A stretch of 64,000 nucleotides of DNA from the NCBI RefSeq assembly GCF_012911865.1, contig NZ_JAAXYH010000015.1, positions 37,049 through 101,048 on the forward strand, written 5' to 3'. The notes beneath the pieces are model-generated. The model did no database searches and was not told the origin of the DNA. It saw only the letters and a program-made list of their open reading frames with translations. The stretch is from Shewanella salipaludis. Lineage in GTDB: Bacteria > Pseudomonadota > Gammaproteobacteria > Enterobacterales > Shewanellaceae. Made by a program: the position numbers and the translations under genes. Shown piece by piece: positions 28,216-36,274 of the stretch; within the stretch, counting starts at the first letter, position 1; each line of letters begins with the position of its first letter.

Positions 28216-28668
28216 CTAGTCGGCCAGTTGCGGTCTGACACTGTGGATCAAGGCCAACACCTTGGTCGTATCTGCATCCAACCAGCGTGCGCCAAAGAAA
28301 TTGAGTCTTCCCTGCACCCTGTGAGTTCGGGTTACCTCGCACCAAAATTTACCCTGCTCGAACTCCAGACAGATATGCTGGCCGATCACCAAAGCCACGC
28401 TGCTCAGCAGACCGACACCACTGATACTCAGATCTTTCACACTGGCAGTGCCCAGTTGACTGACAAGAAACCAGTTCGTCTTCAATATCTTGACTCTTAT
28501 ACCATCACAGGCGAGCGCCAGCGGCACCCTGGGGTTGAGCCTGAGACTGAATCTCTGATGTTCACGTCTGTTGTCCTGCGGCTCAAGTTCCACCTCGGAC
28601 ACAGCCTGGCCGCCGCTACCCGCTTCAAAATGAACAAATTCTTCATGCTTGCTCATGGTATCATTCAT
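28216..28668 (-). CDS. PilZ domain protein, candidate c-di-GMP effector of the lateral motor
   Basis: A 150-residue protein with a PilZ domain. RREHQR (RxxxR, Arg35 and Arg39) and DLSISG (DxSxxG, residues 79-84) are the two c-di-GMP-contacting motifs and both are intact. The ATG overlaps the lafU stop by 4 bases, so it is translationally coupled to the stator protein. PilZ proteins such as YcgR are known to brake flagellar motors; that this one acts on LafT/LafU or the lateral rotor is inferred from the coupling. There is no N-terminal YcgR-N domain. Confidence 0.88.
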   Translation of the reverse strand: MNDTMSKHEEFVHFEAGSGGQAVSEVELEPQDNRREHQRFSLRLNPRVPLALACDGIRVKILKTNWFLVSQLGTASVKDLSISGVGLLSSVALVIGQHICLEFEQGKFWCEVTRTHRVQGRLNFFGARWLDADTTKVLALIHSVRPQLAD

Positions 28669-29666
28669 TGCTGCTGATATCTCATTCTGGGTTGATTCGC
28701 TGTGGCCCGCTGTTTCGCATCCTGCACCTGCACCCCGGCTTCCAGCACTTCTGCCGGCACCCCGACCATGTCGCGGATCAATTGCTCGGTCGATGACGTC
28801 AAGATCAAGACTTCGATGCGACGGTTGGCGGCCGCGGCCGTATCTGCAGCCACATAGGGCACCTGGTCCGCCATGCCCGTCACCTGGATCACCTGCTGGC
28901 GTTTAACGCCGCCGTATTCCAGCACACGTCTGGCGAGCAGGGCACGTTTGCTGGACAGCTCCCAGTTGGTAAATAAGCTGCCGGCATAAGGTGCCGAGTC
29001 GGTATGACCGGAAATCACCATGCTGTTGTGTATCTTGCCAAGCACGGGCCCGAGGGCCAGCAGCAAGTCCTCGAAGTAGGGTTGCATCTGGGCACTGCCG
29101 CGGGTAAACATAAACTGGTCGACGTTGTCATGGATCAATATGCGTATCCCCTGGGGAACCAGGGTCACGGCTATGTTATCGGCCATGCTGGAACTCTGCA
29201 CCACACGGTTCAGCTCGCGGGCCAGCACGGCCAGCTGCGCCTGAGTGTCGAACTGCCCGGGGATCATGGCATTGGACTCAGGCCCCAAGCCTGCGTTCGC
29301 TTCCGCCTCTCCCACTGGCACATTATTGTAGAGCGCCGGACCGGCGCGCTCGGCACCGCCGGCGGCGGCCGAGGGCAGCACGGCTTGCTGAATGGCCATG
29401 TTGCCTTCCAGGTCGATCAGGGAAGACGACTGGCTCAAGTCGAAGGGGTTCATGGCCCCTGTGGCATACATATCGCCACGCAAATATTGCACTATCCTGG
29501 TGCGCTCTTCCTGATCGGCAATCTGCATGATCCACAACACCATGAAGAGCGCCATCATGGCCAAGGTAAAGTCGGCAAACGCCACCTTCCAGGCCCCACC
29601 GTGGGACGTATTGCGCTTCTCCCGCCGGCGCCGCTTGATGATGACAGGCTCATTTCTATGGAGCAT
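28665..29666 (-). CDS. lafU: Lateral flagellar stator protein LafU (MotB type)
   Basis: The peptidoglycan-anchored stator subunit, 333 residues. A basic cytoplasmic start (IIKRRRREKR) is followed by a single transmembrane helix, WKVAFADFTLAMMALFMVLW, containing the ion-carrying Asp of ADF. The OmpA-like domain reads VISGHTDSAPYAG and NWELSSKRALLAR. About 45 residues extend beyond it. Translation from MLHRNEP (29666) overlaps the lafT stop by 11 bases; the longer frame adds 19 residues without support. Confidence 0.95.
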   Translation of the reverse strand: MLHRNEPVIIKRRRREKRNTSHGGAWKVAFADFTLAMMALFMVLWIMQIADQEERTRIVQYLRGDMYATGAMNPFDLSQSSSLIDLEGNMAIQQAVLPSAAAGGAERAGPALYNNVPVGEAEANAGLGPESNAMIPGQFDTQAQLAVLARELNRVVQSSSMADNIAVTLVPQGIRILIHDNVDQFMFTRGSAQMQPYFEDLLLALGPVLGKIHNSMVISGHTDSAPYAGSLFTNWELSSKRALLARRVLEYGGVKRQQVIQVTGMADQVPYVAADTAAAANRRIEVLILTSSTEQLIRDMVGVPAEVLEAGVQVQDAKQRATANQPRMRYQQQ

Positions 29667-30522
29667 CGGCTTTTTGCTCCTCCATCCAACGCTCCAGTTC
29701 GATGAACGACGGTCGGTTCTCACTCTGGATCTGCTTGCGGCCGGCGTCTATGGCCATCATGGGCGGCTTGCCCTTGGCAAAGGCCGTGAGCATGGCGGCC
29801 ACACACCTCAGCTGAGCGGATTTACGCTCGACCAGATGCTCCAACGCCTTGGACATGGGATCGAAGAAACAGTAACAGGCGAAGATACCGACGAAGGTCC
29901 CCACCAGTGCCGCAGCCACCTTGACCCCTATCATGGTGATGGGGCCGTCTATGTTGGACATGGTGATGATGATCCCCAGCACGGCGGCCAAGATACCGAA
30001 TCCCGGCATGGCTTCGCCCACTTTACTGAATGCCTCCGAGGGTCTGAGTCTGTCTTCTTCTATGCGGTGGATCTCCTCTTCGAGCATATGCTCGAGATCA
30101 TGGGGTGAGATCTTGCCTATGGACTGGATACGTAAGTTATCTATCAGAAACAACAGCACATTCGAATGCTTGAGCACCGCCGGATACATGAGAAACAGCG
30201 AACTGTCCTGGGGATTCTCTATGTGCTCATCGAGCACCTTCAGCCCCTGGACCTGGATCTTGGCCATCAACACGCCCATCAGGGCGAATAGCTGAGGGTA
30301 CAATTCGGGATCTTCCTGTTCCCGGCTGAAGAGTTCCCTCACCTGGGTCAGCATCTCCAGCAGCACCGGCTTGGGGTTGGCTATGACGATAGCACCTATA
30401 CCCGCGCCAAAAATAATCAAAATCTCGGCCGGTTGCCACATGGATGCCAAGGCGCCACCGGCCCAGACGTAACCCCCGAACACCGACATGAAAATAATTA
30501 TCAAGCCTATTAGTTTGTTCAT
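29656..30522 (-). CDS. lafT: Lateral flagellar stator protein LafT (MotA type)
   Basis: The four-helix stator subunit that forms the ion channel with LafU, 288 residues. LIGLIIIFMSVFGGYVWAGG is helix 1; the cytoplasmic loop (about residues 60-165) contains the charged segment EEEIHRIEEDRLRPSEAF; MPGFGILAAVLGIII is helix 3 with the conserved Pro-Gly, and LVGTFVGIFACYCF helix 4. It is preceded by GGGAG and lies 25 bases after lafS. Confidence 0.96.
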   Translation of the reverse strand: MNKLIGLIIIFMSVFGGYVWAGGALASMWQPAEILIIFGAGIGAIVIANPKPVLLEMLTQVRELFSREQEDPELYPQLFALMGVLMAKIQVQGLKVLDEHIENPQDSSLFLMYPAVLKHSNVLLFLIDNLRIQSIGKISPHDLEHMLEEEIHRIEEDRLRPSEAFSKVGEAMPGFGILAAVLGIIITMSNIDGPITMIGVKVAAALVGTFVGIFACYCFFDPMSKALEHLVERKSAQLRCVAAMLTAFAKGKPPMMAIDAGRKQIQSENRPSFIELERWMEEQKADAP

Positions 30523-30547
30523 TGCGCTCCCGCCACTCCAAAACTTC

Positions 30548-31264
30548 TCACTGCTGCAGTATGCTTTTCAGCTGTACCACGGCCAATTTATGTAACTGAC
30601 AAATCCGGGTCTCGGTTAACCCCAAGGTCATGGCAATTTCTTTTAAATTGAGTTCATGCTGGTAATAAAGCGACAGTATCAGCTGCTCTCTTTCATTTAA
30701 TTGCGACATGGCCTTGATCAGGCTCTTCTTCAACATGAAATGTTCGACGCCGCCGGCCGCCGCCACGGGATCATTTCCCAGGCTCAGCATCTCATCCAGG
30801 CTCTTCATGGTTTCGGCCTGGGTCGCGTATAAGCGCTCCCGGTAAGCCTGCTGATCCAATCCCATGGCCTCGGCCACTTCGAGATCCCCAGGTTCGCGTC
30901 CCAGCTGACGGCTGAGCTGACGCACTGTATCGTTCAGTTCATGGGCCTGCTGCCTGACGGGTCTGGGACGCCAGTCCTGACGCCGCAACTCATCCAGGAT
31001 GGCGCCACGTATCCTCTGCCCGGCGAAGGAAAGGAAGCCGTTGTCATACTCGCCAGGATAACGACGCGACGCCTCCAGCAGCGCCATCATGCCTATCTGC
31101 TCCATGTCTTCCAGTGCCAACATGGCACCACAATGACTGCGCAGCTGGGAAACGGCCCGTTTCACCAGCGGTAAATATTGGCGGATAAGCTGCTGTTCGG
31201 ACAGGCGCCGCACCGGCGGCTCATCACATACTTGCTGATAGGCTAACTGACCGGCAGTATTCAT
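30548..31264 (-). CDS. lafS: Lateral flagellar sigma-28 factor LafS (FliA type)
   Basis: Directs RNA polymerase to late lateral-flagellar promoters. The 238-residue protein has region 2 (YLPLVKRAVSQL, DMEQIGMMALLEASRRY, FAGQRIRGAILDELRR), a region 3 helix and the region 4 helix-turn-helix (LSLYYQHELNLKEIAMTLGLTETRICQLH). The ATG at 31264 has GAGGGG six bases upstream, better placed than the TTG two codons earlier. It is partnered by FlgM and lies between fliL and lafT. Confidence 0.96.
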   Translation of the reverse strand: MNTAGQLAYQQVCDEPPVRRLSEQQLIRQYLPLVKRAVSQLRSHCGAMLALEDMEQIGMMALLEASRRYPGEYDNGFLSFAGQRIRGAILDELRRQDWRPRPVRQQAHELNDTVRQLSRQLGREPGDLEVAEAMGLDQQAYRERLYATQAETMKSLDEMLSLGNDPVAAAGGVEHFMLKKSLIKAMSQLNEREQLILSLYYQHELNLKEIAMTLGLTETRICQLHKLAVVQLKSILQQ

Positions 31265-31274
31265 CCTCAACCCC

Positions 31275-31733
31275 TCATTGCATCACCATGCGGGTAAAAA
31301 GCACTTCGTCGACATCTGAGGCAAAATCATTGTCAGACAAGACCTTGGCTATCAGCACCAAGGCCTCGGCCTGCAGGCTATCGAGCTGATCCGAATCGTT
31401 CAATTGCTCGAAACGCTTGCGGGAAAACATCTTCATCAGCGAATTGCGAATGACGGGGTCCGCCTCATCCAACACGCTTTGCAATGCTGGATTGCGGCTC
31501 TTGAGGGTCATCTCCAGCAGGAGATAGTGGGGGTACTTATCTCCCGGGATCGAGATGATGAACTTGTCCAACGGATAGTACTTGGCCACCTTGACCAGCT
31601 CTTCCTCGGAGGAAAAGTGACTCTCGACCCAAGCGGGTCCATGCAAGCCCAACCAGAGCACCGCGGCGGTCCATCCCAGGGCCACTCCCACTATCAGTAT
31701 CCATCTGACCAAAGCCTTTCTCGCTATTGCCAT
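31275..31733 (-). CDS. fliL: Flagellar basal-body-associated protein FliL (LafF)
   Basis: A 152-residue single-pass inner-membrane protein that supports stator function. The helix ILIVGVALGWTAAVLWLGL is followed by the periplasmic FliL domain: YYPLDKFIISIPGDKYPHYLLLEMTLKS, and a C-terminus ending VDEVLFTRMVMQ, as in the family. AGGAG precedes the ATG. It sits between fliK and lafS, as in the Vibrio lateral cluster. Confidence 0.92.
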   Translation of the reverse strand: MAIARKALVRWILIVGVALGWTAAVLWLGLHGPAWVESHFSSEEELVKVAKYYPLDKFIISIPGDKYPHYLLLEMTLKSRNPALQSVLDEADPVIRNSLMKMFSRKRFEQLNDSDQLDSLQAEALVLIAKVLSDNDFASDVDEVLFTRMVMQ

Positions 31734-31748
31734 GTCACTACTCCTGCA

Positions 31749-32942
31749 TTAAGCCAGTAAATTCAATTGACGTTCATCATGGAACGCCTGTCGATGCGTC
31801 TGTGTCTCTTGGTCCTGTTCATTCACGCCGGCGGTGATGGAACCGCCCGTCTGTTGCCGGCCTTGCTGCTGCGCCTCTCCCTGCCCCGAGCCTATGTCCA
31901 GTTGGATTTGACCACCGTGATCCATGGCCAGCTCGGCCCGCAGCCGCTCCAGTCCGGTCGAGAGCGCATCGCGCACAGCAGGGTTCACCGCATGCATCTG
32001 CACGTGCAGACGATCACCATCCAGGCGGATATTGAGTTCGACCTTACCCAGCTCGGGCGGATCCAACCTCAATTCGGCATGCTTGATCTGCTGATCTATC
32101 TGGAATCTGAGTTGCTCCCGCAGCGGCGTCAGCATCTCCCGGGCCTGCTGGGTCACGGCGGCATTGGGGGAAACAGACACTGGCCCCCACTGGCTGACGC
32201 CTGTTTGCAATGCGGCCAATTGTTGCCCATTCGGTTGCTGCCCACTCAGTTGCTGATAGGACTGACTGTCGGCCAAGGGACTCGAAACAGGGTCTAACAG
32301 ACCAGACGCAAGAGCTGCAGCTGGCGTAAAGCCTTTGACGCCCGCCGCCGGCAGGGATGCCAACAGCGCGGCGGCCGGGGAAGAAGATGCTGCAGGAGGA
32401 ACTATGCCAAAGCCTGTGCTAGAGCCGACACCAAAGCCGGTGCCAAAGCCCGTGTCAGAGTTCATGGCGCCGGCAATGGCTGCCACCGGCACTCCGGTCG
32501 GCATGGCACTCGCAGCAGGGTACGAAGGCGCCGGCTGCGGCCTCTGTTCGGGGAGGAGATTGGCGGCATTCGCTGGTGTCGAAGGCACTTCGGGGGCGCC
32601 GCCCCTGACCAGGCCGGTCGTCACAGACATGGGTGCCAAGGCACTCGCAAGCGCCTGGCTCGAGGCCAATGTCGACTGCTGCCTTGTCTCCTGCTGAGCA
32701 ACTGAGGTAAAGCTCGATGGCATGCCAGCCGCCGTATCCTGGGTGTAGAGGGGGAAGGTCGCCATGCCATAGGTTTGTTCGTCCCGGGCCTCGCCCCCTG
32801 AGTCCTGTCCCTGTGGGCGAGCAGGCCTTTCCCCGGAAGCCAGCGCAAACTGTTCCTCGGCGGGTGCGCCGGCGGCGGCTTGTATGCCACTGCCGGTCTG
32901 GGCTGCGCCGACCGGACGTGCCGTAATAAGATCAGATATCAT
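31749..32942 (-). CDS. fliK: Flagellar hook-length control protein FliK (LafE)
   Basis: The secreted ruler and substrate-switch protein, 397 residues. The long N-terminal part (about 1-270) is Ala/Pro/Gln/Ser-rich and low in complexity, as usual. The C-terminal Flg_hook domain reads LRLDPPELGKVELNIRLDGD and VQMHAVNPAVRDAL. ATG at 32942 overlaps the fliT stop by 11 bases; a GTG four codons earlier is possible. Confidence 0.9.
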   Translation of the reverse strand: MISDLITARPVGAAQTGSGIQAAAGAPAEEQFALASGERPARPQGQDSGGEARDEQTYGMATFPLYTQDTAAGMPSSFTSVAQQETRQQSTLASSQALASALAPMSVTTGLVRGGAPEVPSTPANAANLLPEQRPQPAPSYPAASAMPTGVPVAAIAGAMNSDTGFGTGFGVGSSTGFGIVPPAASSSPAAALLASLPAAGVKGFTPAAALASGLLDPVSSPLADSQSYQQLSGQQPNGQQLAALQTGVSQWGPVSVSPNAAVTQQAREMLTPLREQLRFQIDQQIKHAELRLDPPELGKVELNIRLDGDRLHVQMHAVNPAVRDALSTGLERLRAELAMDHGGQIQLDIGSGQGEAQQQGRQQTGGSITAGVNEQDQETQTHRQAFHDERQLNLLA

Positions 32943-33258
32943 CCACTGCCCCACTCATACGGGTTAATTGATAGGCCGCCAGGCCCTCTTGTTGGTCCTT
33001 GAAACGCTTCATCTCACGGGTCAGCTCGTCACGAGCCTGCATCAGCTCGGCCAGCACCTGGGCATGCAGGCGGCGCAATTCGGCCCTGGCCTGCTGCTGT
33101 GCCGGACTGGCCGGTGCACCGGCCCGATTCAGCGCCTGAATAAGCAGTTCATTGAGTCTCCCCAGGGCCTGCCAGTCTCCGGTATCGGCATGCTTGCGCA
33201 TTGCCAGACCGAACTTTCGCCACTGCTCAATTGAGATTGGCCCATCCAGCTCTGACAT
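32932..33258 (-). CDS. fliT: FliT-like flagellar chaperone (LafD)
   Basis: A 108-residue, all-helical charged protein with no recognisable motif beyond its helical pattern (WRKFGLAMRKHADTG, ELRRLHAQVLAELM). The call rests on position: in lateral clusters the gene between fliS and fliK is lafD/fliT, the chaperone for the cap protein FliD. Its start lies 32 bases inside the fliS 3' end in another frame. Confidence 0.7.
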   Translation of the reverse strand: MSELDGPISIEQWRKFGLAMRKHADTGDWQALGRLNELLIQALNRAGAPASPAQQQARAELRRLHAQVLAELMQARDELTREMKRFKDQQEGLAAYQLTRMSGAVDDI

Positions 33259-33607
33259 CTGTGATCACCTGAGTTACCGGGAGGAGCGCCTGCACGCTGT
33301 TTTCGACGCTGGCACTGACGAGTTGGCGACTGCAATAGTCATAGAGACGATTGAGACTGCTGGCCACCTCACCGCCATTGTCCAGATCCAGCATGGAGTC
33401 CAGGCCATGGACTATGTTGAGGCACTTGTTGATGCTGACGCCCTTGGCCTCATAGCGTTGACGTTCCATGTGGCCGGCGGCGCGCTCCAACTCCTCCAGC
33501 AATCCCTCGAGCAACATGCGCACCATGTCGTGGGAGTTGGCGGCGGCGACCCTGGCGTCCAGCGACGCCTGTTGGTAAGCATTGAAGGGATCGTGCTCAT
33601 TTAACAT
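33227..33607 (-). CDS. fliS: Flagellin export chaperone FliS (LafC)
   Basis: Binds flagellin before export. The 126-residue helical protein begins NAYQQASLDARVAAANSHDMVRMLLEGLLEEL, the FliS signature (YQQ near the N-terminus and the helix that follows), and continues with NKCLNIVHGLDSMLD and LNRLYDYCSRQL, also conserved. It lies between fliD and fliT. Confidence 0.95.
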   Translation of the reverse strand: MLNEHDPFNAYQQASLDARVAAANSHDMVRMLLEGLLEELERAAGHMERQRYEAKGVSINKCLNIVHGLDSMLDLDNGGEVASSLNRLYDYCSRQLVSASVENSVQALLPVTQVITDVRAGWANLN

Positions 33608-33620
33608 TTAGTGTGATTTC

Positions 33621-34973
33621 CTATTGAAACAAATCGCTGGCAGCGCTCAACTGGTTGATCGTCGCCTCCATGGCGGTAAATTGCGCCAGGTAGATCTGGT
33701 AACGCTGTTCCATCTGATGGTCGTGGCGCGCCATGTTGTCTTCGACCCTGTCTATCTGACTATCCAGGGTCTTCTCTTTCATATCCATGAAGCCATTGAA
33801 CTCGGTAAAAGGCTTCATCACCTGCTCCAGACGATCGACATAGCTGCCGCCGTCGGTAAACATCGCCTGCACGGCACCGGGATCGTTCTTGAGGGCCTCG
33901 GTCAGCTTGGTCTCATCGACCTGTAGCTTGCCGTCGCGACCCATCTCTATGCCGATATCCGACAACCTCATGCCATTGGGAGCCGCGGCAAACACGCTGT
34001 CGCGCATCCTGGCCTGTAACATGCGGATCGAGGAGTCGCCCTTGAGCACCCCTATCTGCGATTCTTTCACCGAGGTCGAGATCTTGTCTTTGTCCTCGCC
34101 ATCTTTGCTTTTTTCGCTGTCCAGCACCGTGGTGCCCATGGAGCGCGTCAGCTGATTGATCTGGGTCAGCATGCCATTGAAGGACTCGACGAAGTCCTTG
34201 ACCGCCTCGCTGCTGGCGGCGGAATCGTCCTCGACCTTGATGGTGCTGCTCTCGCCCAGCACATGGGTCTTGGTCAGTTCCAGGGTCACGCCATCGACCA
34301 CGTTTTCCAGGTAGTTACTGGCGCTGCTGATGTCTATGCCATTCAGCGTCAGCTGCGCATCCTGGGCCGCACGGCGCTCTGTCATGCCCCAGTCGACGCC
34401 ATCGAGCTGCACGGTAAGGCTATTCGCGGCACCTGACTCGTTGGCCGACAACATGAATTCTATCTGGCCGCCGGTGCGCACCAGCGAGGCCTGCACCCCG
34501 GGGTTAGCGGCATCTTTATTGATCAAATCCCGCAGCTGGGCGACCGTGATGCTTGCGCCGCCGTTGACCGTGGCCAGGTCTATCTCGATGCGATCGGCAA
34601 CATCTGCGCCCAGCTGAATGCTCAGCACGCCGGAGGCCGGCAACAGCTCGTCTTCGGTGGCATAGCTCTTGCTCAGCTGCTGCGCCTGTGCCAGCTGGTG
34701 TATGCTGAGGTCATAGATACCCTTGGGCGCATCTGTCTTGACAGTCACCAGCGCCTTGTCGTCGCTGATGCTGGCTGTCTTGCTCTTGAACGCCTCGGTG
34801 TCGAAGGATGTCAGCTTGGCTGTCAGCTTCTTCATGCTGCTCTCGAGCAGTTTGTAGGCATCCAGCTTGGTGTTATAGGTGTTGAGGCTATTCTTGAACA
34901 GCTGATCCTTACCCATGCGGTCGGCCGAAATTAATTGCTGGGCAAACTGCGCCGCATTCATACCAGAAATCAT
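33621..34973 (-). CDS. fliD: Flagellar cap protein FliD (LafB)
   Basis: Forms the filament cap that folds flagellin at the tip. The 450-residue protein has the FliD N-terminal domain (QFAQQLISADRMGKD, LLESSMKKLTAKLTSF) and the C-terminal FliD domain (EAVKDFVESFNGMLTQIN, RLSDIGIEMGRDGKLQVDETKLTEAL). GGAGGG precedes the ATG. The size is near the family average with a compact middle domain. Confidence 0.96.
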   Translation of the reverse strand: MISGMNAAQFAQQLISADRMGKDQLFKNSLNTYNTKLDAYKLLESSMKKLTAKLTSFDTEAFKSKTASISDDKALVTVKTDAPKGIYDLSIHQLAQAQQLSKSYATEDELLPASGVLSIQLGADVADRIEIDLATVNGGASITVAQLRDLINKDAANPGVQASLVRTGGQIEFMLSANESGAANSLTVQLDGVDWGMTERRAAQDAQLTLNGIDISSASNYLENVVDGVTLELTKTHVLGESSTIKVEDDSAASSEAVKDFVESFNGMLTQINQLTRSMGTTVLDSEKSKDGEDKDKISTSVKESQIGVLKGDSSIRMLQARMRDSVFAAAPNGMRLSDIGIEMGRDGKLQVDETKLTEALKNDPGAVQAMFTDGGSYVDRLEQVMKPFTEFNGFMDMKEKTLDSQIDRVEDNMARHDHQMEQRYQIYLAQFTAMEATINQLSAASDLFQ

Positions 34974-35222
34974 GACAATCCCTCCAGGTTGACAGGCTTA
35001 CAGCAAGCCTAATGCCAATAATTTATCTACTTGTTTTAATATGGCTTTTTTAAATTCAGTCGATGAAAGCTGCGAAGCGTCTTCCGTTGCCGCAATGCAA
35101 CTGGAAGCTAGGCTTCCGCCCTGGTTTGCCGGGGCGAGGCGCGAATCACTCGATACACTATGAAAAGGCGACCGGAACCGGGCAGAACTGAAATGAAAAG
35201 CACTGGGGTTGCGCCGAAACGA
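34974..35222 (-). promoter_or_regulatory. lafA-fliD intergenic region, weak sigma-28-like element
   Basis: On the minus strand GTAGATAA (complement of 35023-35030) matches six of eight positions of the sigma-28 -10 (GCCGATAA), with TAAA (35049-35052) 18 bases upstream; the canonical spacing is nearer 15, so this is only a candidate fliD promoter. Nothing else is recognisable. Confidence 0.3.
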
Positions 35223-35250
35223 AAAAAATAAAAAAGGGGCCGTAGCCCCT
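35223..35250 (-). terminator. Intrinsic terminator after lafA
   Basis: On the minus strand an AGGGGC/GCCCCT stem with a 4-base loop is followed by a long T-rich run, 20 bases past the flagellin stop, as expected for a highly transcribed flagellin gene. Confidence 0.9.
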
Positions 35251-35269
35251 GGTCTTGCAACAAAACGGA

Positions 35270-36067
35270 TTAACGCAGCAGACCCATGACCAGGCCTGTG
35301 TTCTGGTTGGCTGAAGACAGGATAGTGGTACCTGCCTGAACCAGCATCTGGTTCTTGGTCATGTTGGCTGACTCGACGGCGAAATCGGCATCCATGATGC
35401 GGCCGGCGGCCGTCTTGGTGTTTTCCACCACACTGGTCAGGTTGGCGGCCGTGTGGCCCAAGCGGTTGATGTTGGCACCCAGTTTAGAGCGGGCAGCACC
35501 CACGTCATCAATGAAAGCATCTACGGCGGCGATGGCTGTTGCAGCATTGCCCGCCTTCACGTCGCCAGCCACGTTAGTAATGGTACCTACTTGTACGTTC
35601 AAGGTCTCGGTAGCGCCAGCACCAATCTGAAAATTTACACCAGTGTTCAACACGTCGAACAGATCGTTACCCGCATAGGTAGTTTCAGTCATGATACGAT
35701 TAGATTCTTTTATCAGCTCTTGGAATTCGGCATCCAGAGCATCCAAGTCGGCGGCCGAGTTCACGCCGTTGGCGGCCTGGGTCGCCAGTTCTTTCTGACG
35801 GTTGGCTATTGTGGTCAGCTCATCCATGGCGCCATCGGCGGTCTGCAACATGGAAGTGGCATCTGAAATGTTACGGCCGGCCGCTTCCATGCCCTTGACG
35901 TTGGCATTCAGACGGTTGGCGATCTGCAGGCCGGCGGCATCGTCGGCGGCGCCGTTGATGCGCAAACCGGTAGACAGGCGCTGCATGGCGTCGGTCAACA
36001 GGCTGTTGCTCTTGGAAACCGCGTTTTGTGAAACCAGTGAAGCATAGTTAGTGTGAACTGAAAGCAT
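35270..36067 (-). CDS. lafA: Lateral flagellin LafA
   Basis: The filament subunit, 265 residues. The N-terminal D0/D1 region (NYASLVSQNAVSKSNSLLTDAM, LSTGLRINGAADDAAGLQIA) and C-terminal D1/D0 region (AGRIMDADFAVESANMTK, ILSSANQNTGLVMGLLR) are intact. The centre is very short, so the outer D2/D3 domains are absent, as in other lateral flagellins. CGGAG precedes the ATG. It is the only clear flagellin gene in the island and has its own terminator. Confidence 0.97.
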   Translation of the reverse strand: MLSVHTNYASLVSQNAVSKSNSLLTDAMQRLSTGLRINGAADDAAGLQIANRLNANVKGMEAAGRNISDATSMLQTADGAMDELTTIANRQKELATQAANGVNSAADLDALDAEFQELIKESNRIMTETTYAGNDLFDVLNTGVNFQIGAGATETLNVQVGTITNVAGDVKAGNAATAIAAVDAFIDDVGAARSKLGANINRLGHTAANLTSVVENTKTAAGRIMDADFAVESANMTKNQMLVQAGTTILSSANQNTGLVMGLLR

Positions 36068-36217
36068 AATTGTTACTCCGGGAAATTAAGTGTTTTTGTT
36101 ATTACAAATAGATAAGACGACTGCTAAAAAGAAAACTGAAAATAAAAATATCAATTTATGAAAAAAAGTTTTCTTTACTGACCCTGATGCCTCGCCAACG
36201 CCGCCCCGGAAACACAA
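36068..36217 (-). promoter_or_regulatory. lafA upstream region with weak sigma-28-like element
   Basis: The region is A/T-rich. On the minus strand TAAA (complement of 36174-36177) and ATTGATAT (complement of 36148-36155) are separated by 18 bases. The match to the sigma-28 consensus is poor and spacing is long, but the position and the separate upstream terminator imply that lafA has its own promoter here. Confidence 0.3.
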
Positions 36218-36237
36218 AACCGACCCAGAGGTCGGTT
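36218..36237 (-). terminator. Probable terminator after the flagellin-like gene
   Basis: An 8-bp perfect stem AACCGACC/GGTCGGTT with loop, followed on the minus strand by TTGTGTTT, 38 bases past the stop codon at 36275. Confidence 0.6.
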
Positions 36238-36274
36238 CTTTGTACAGTCACATACATACTGATACAGCAAAAAA

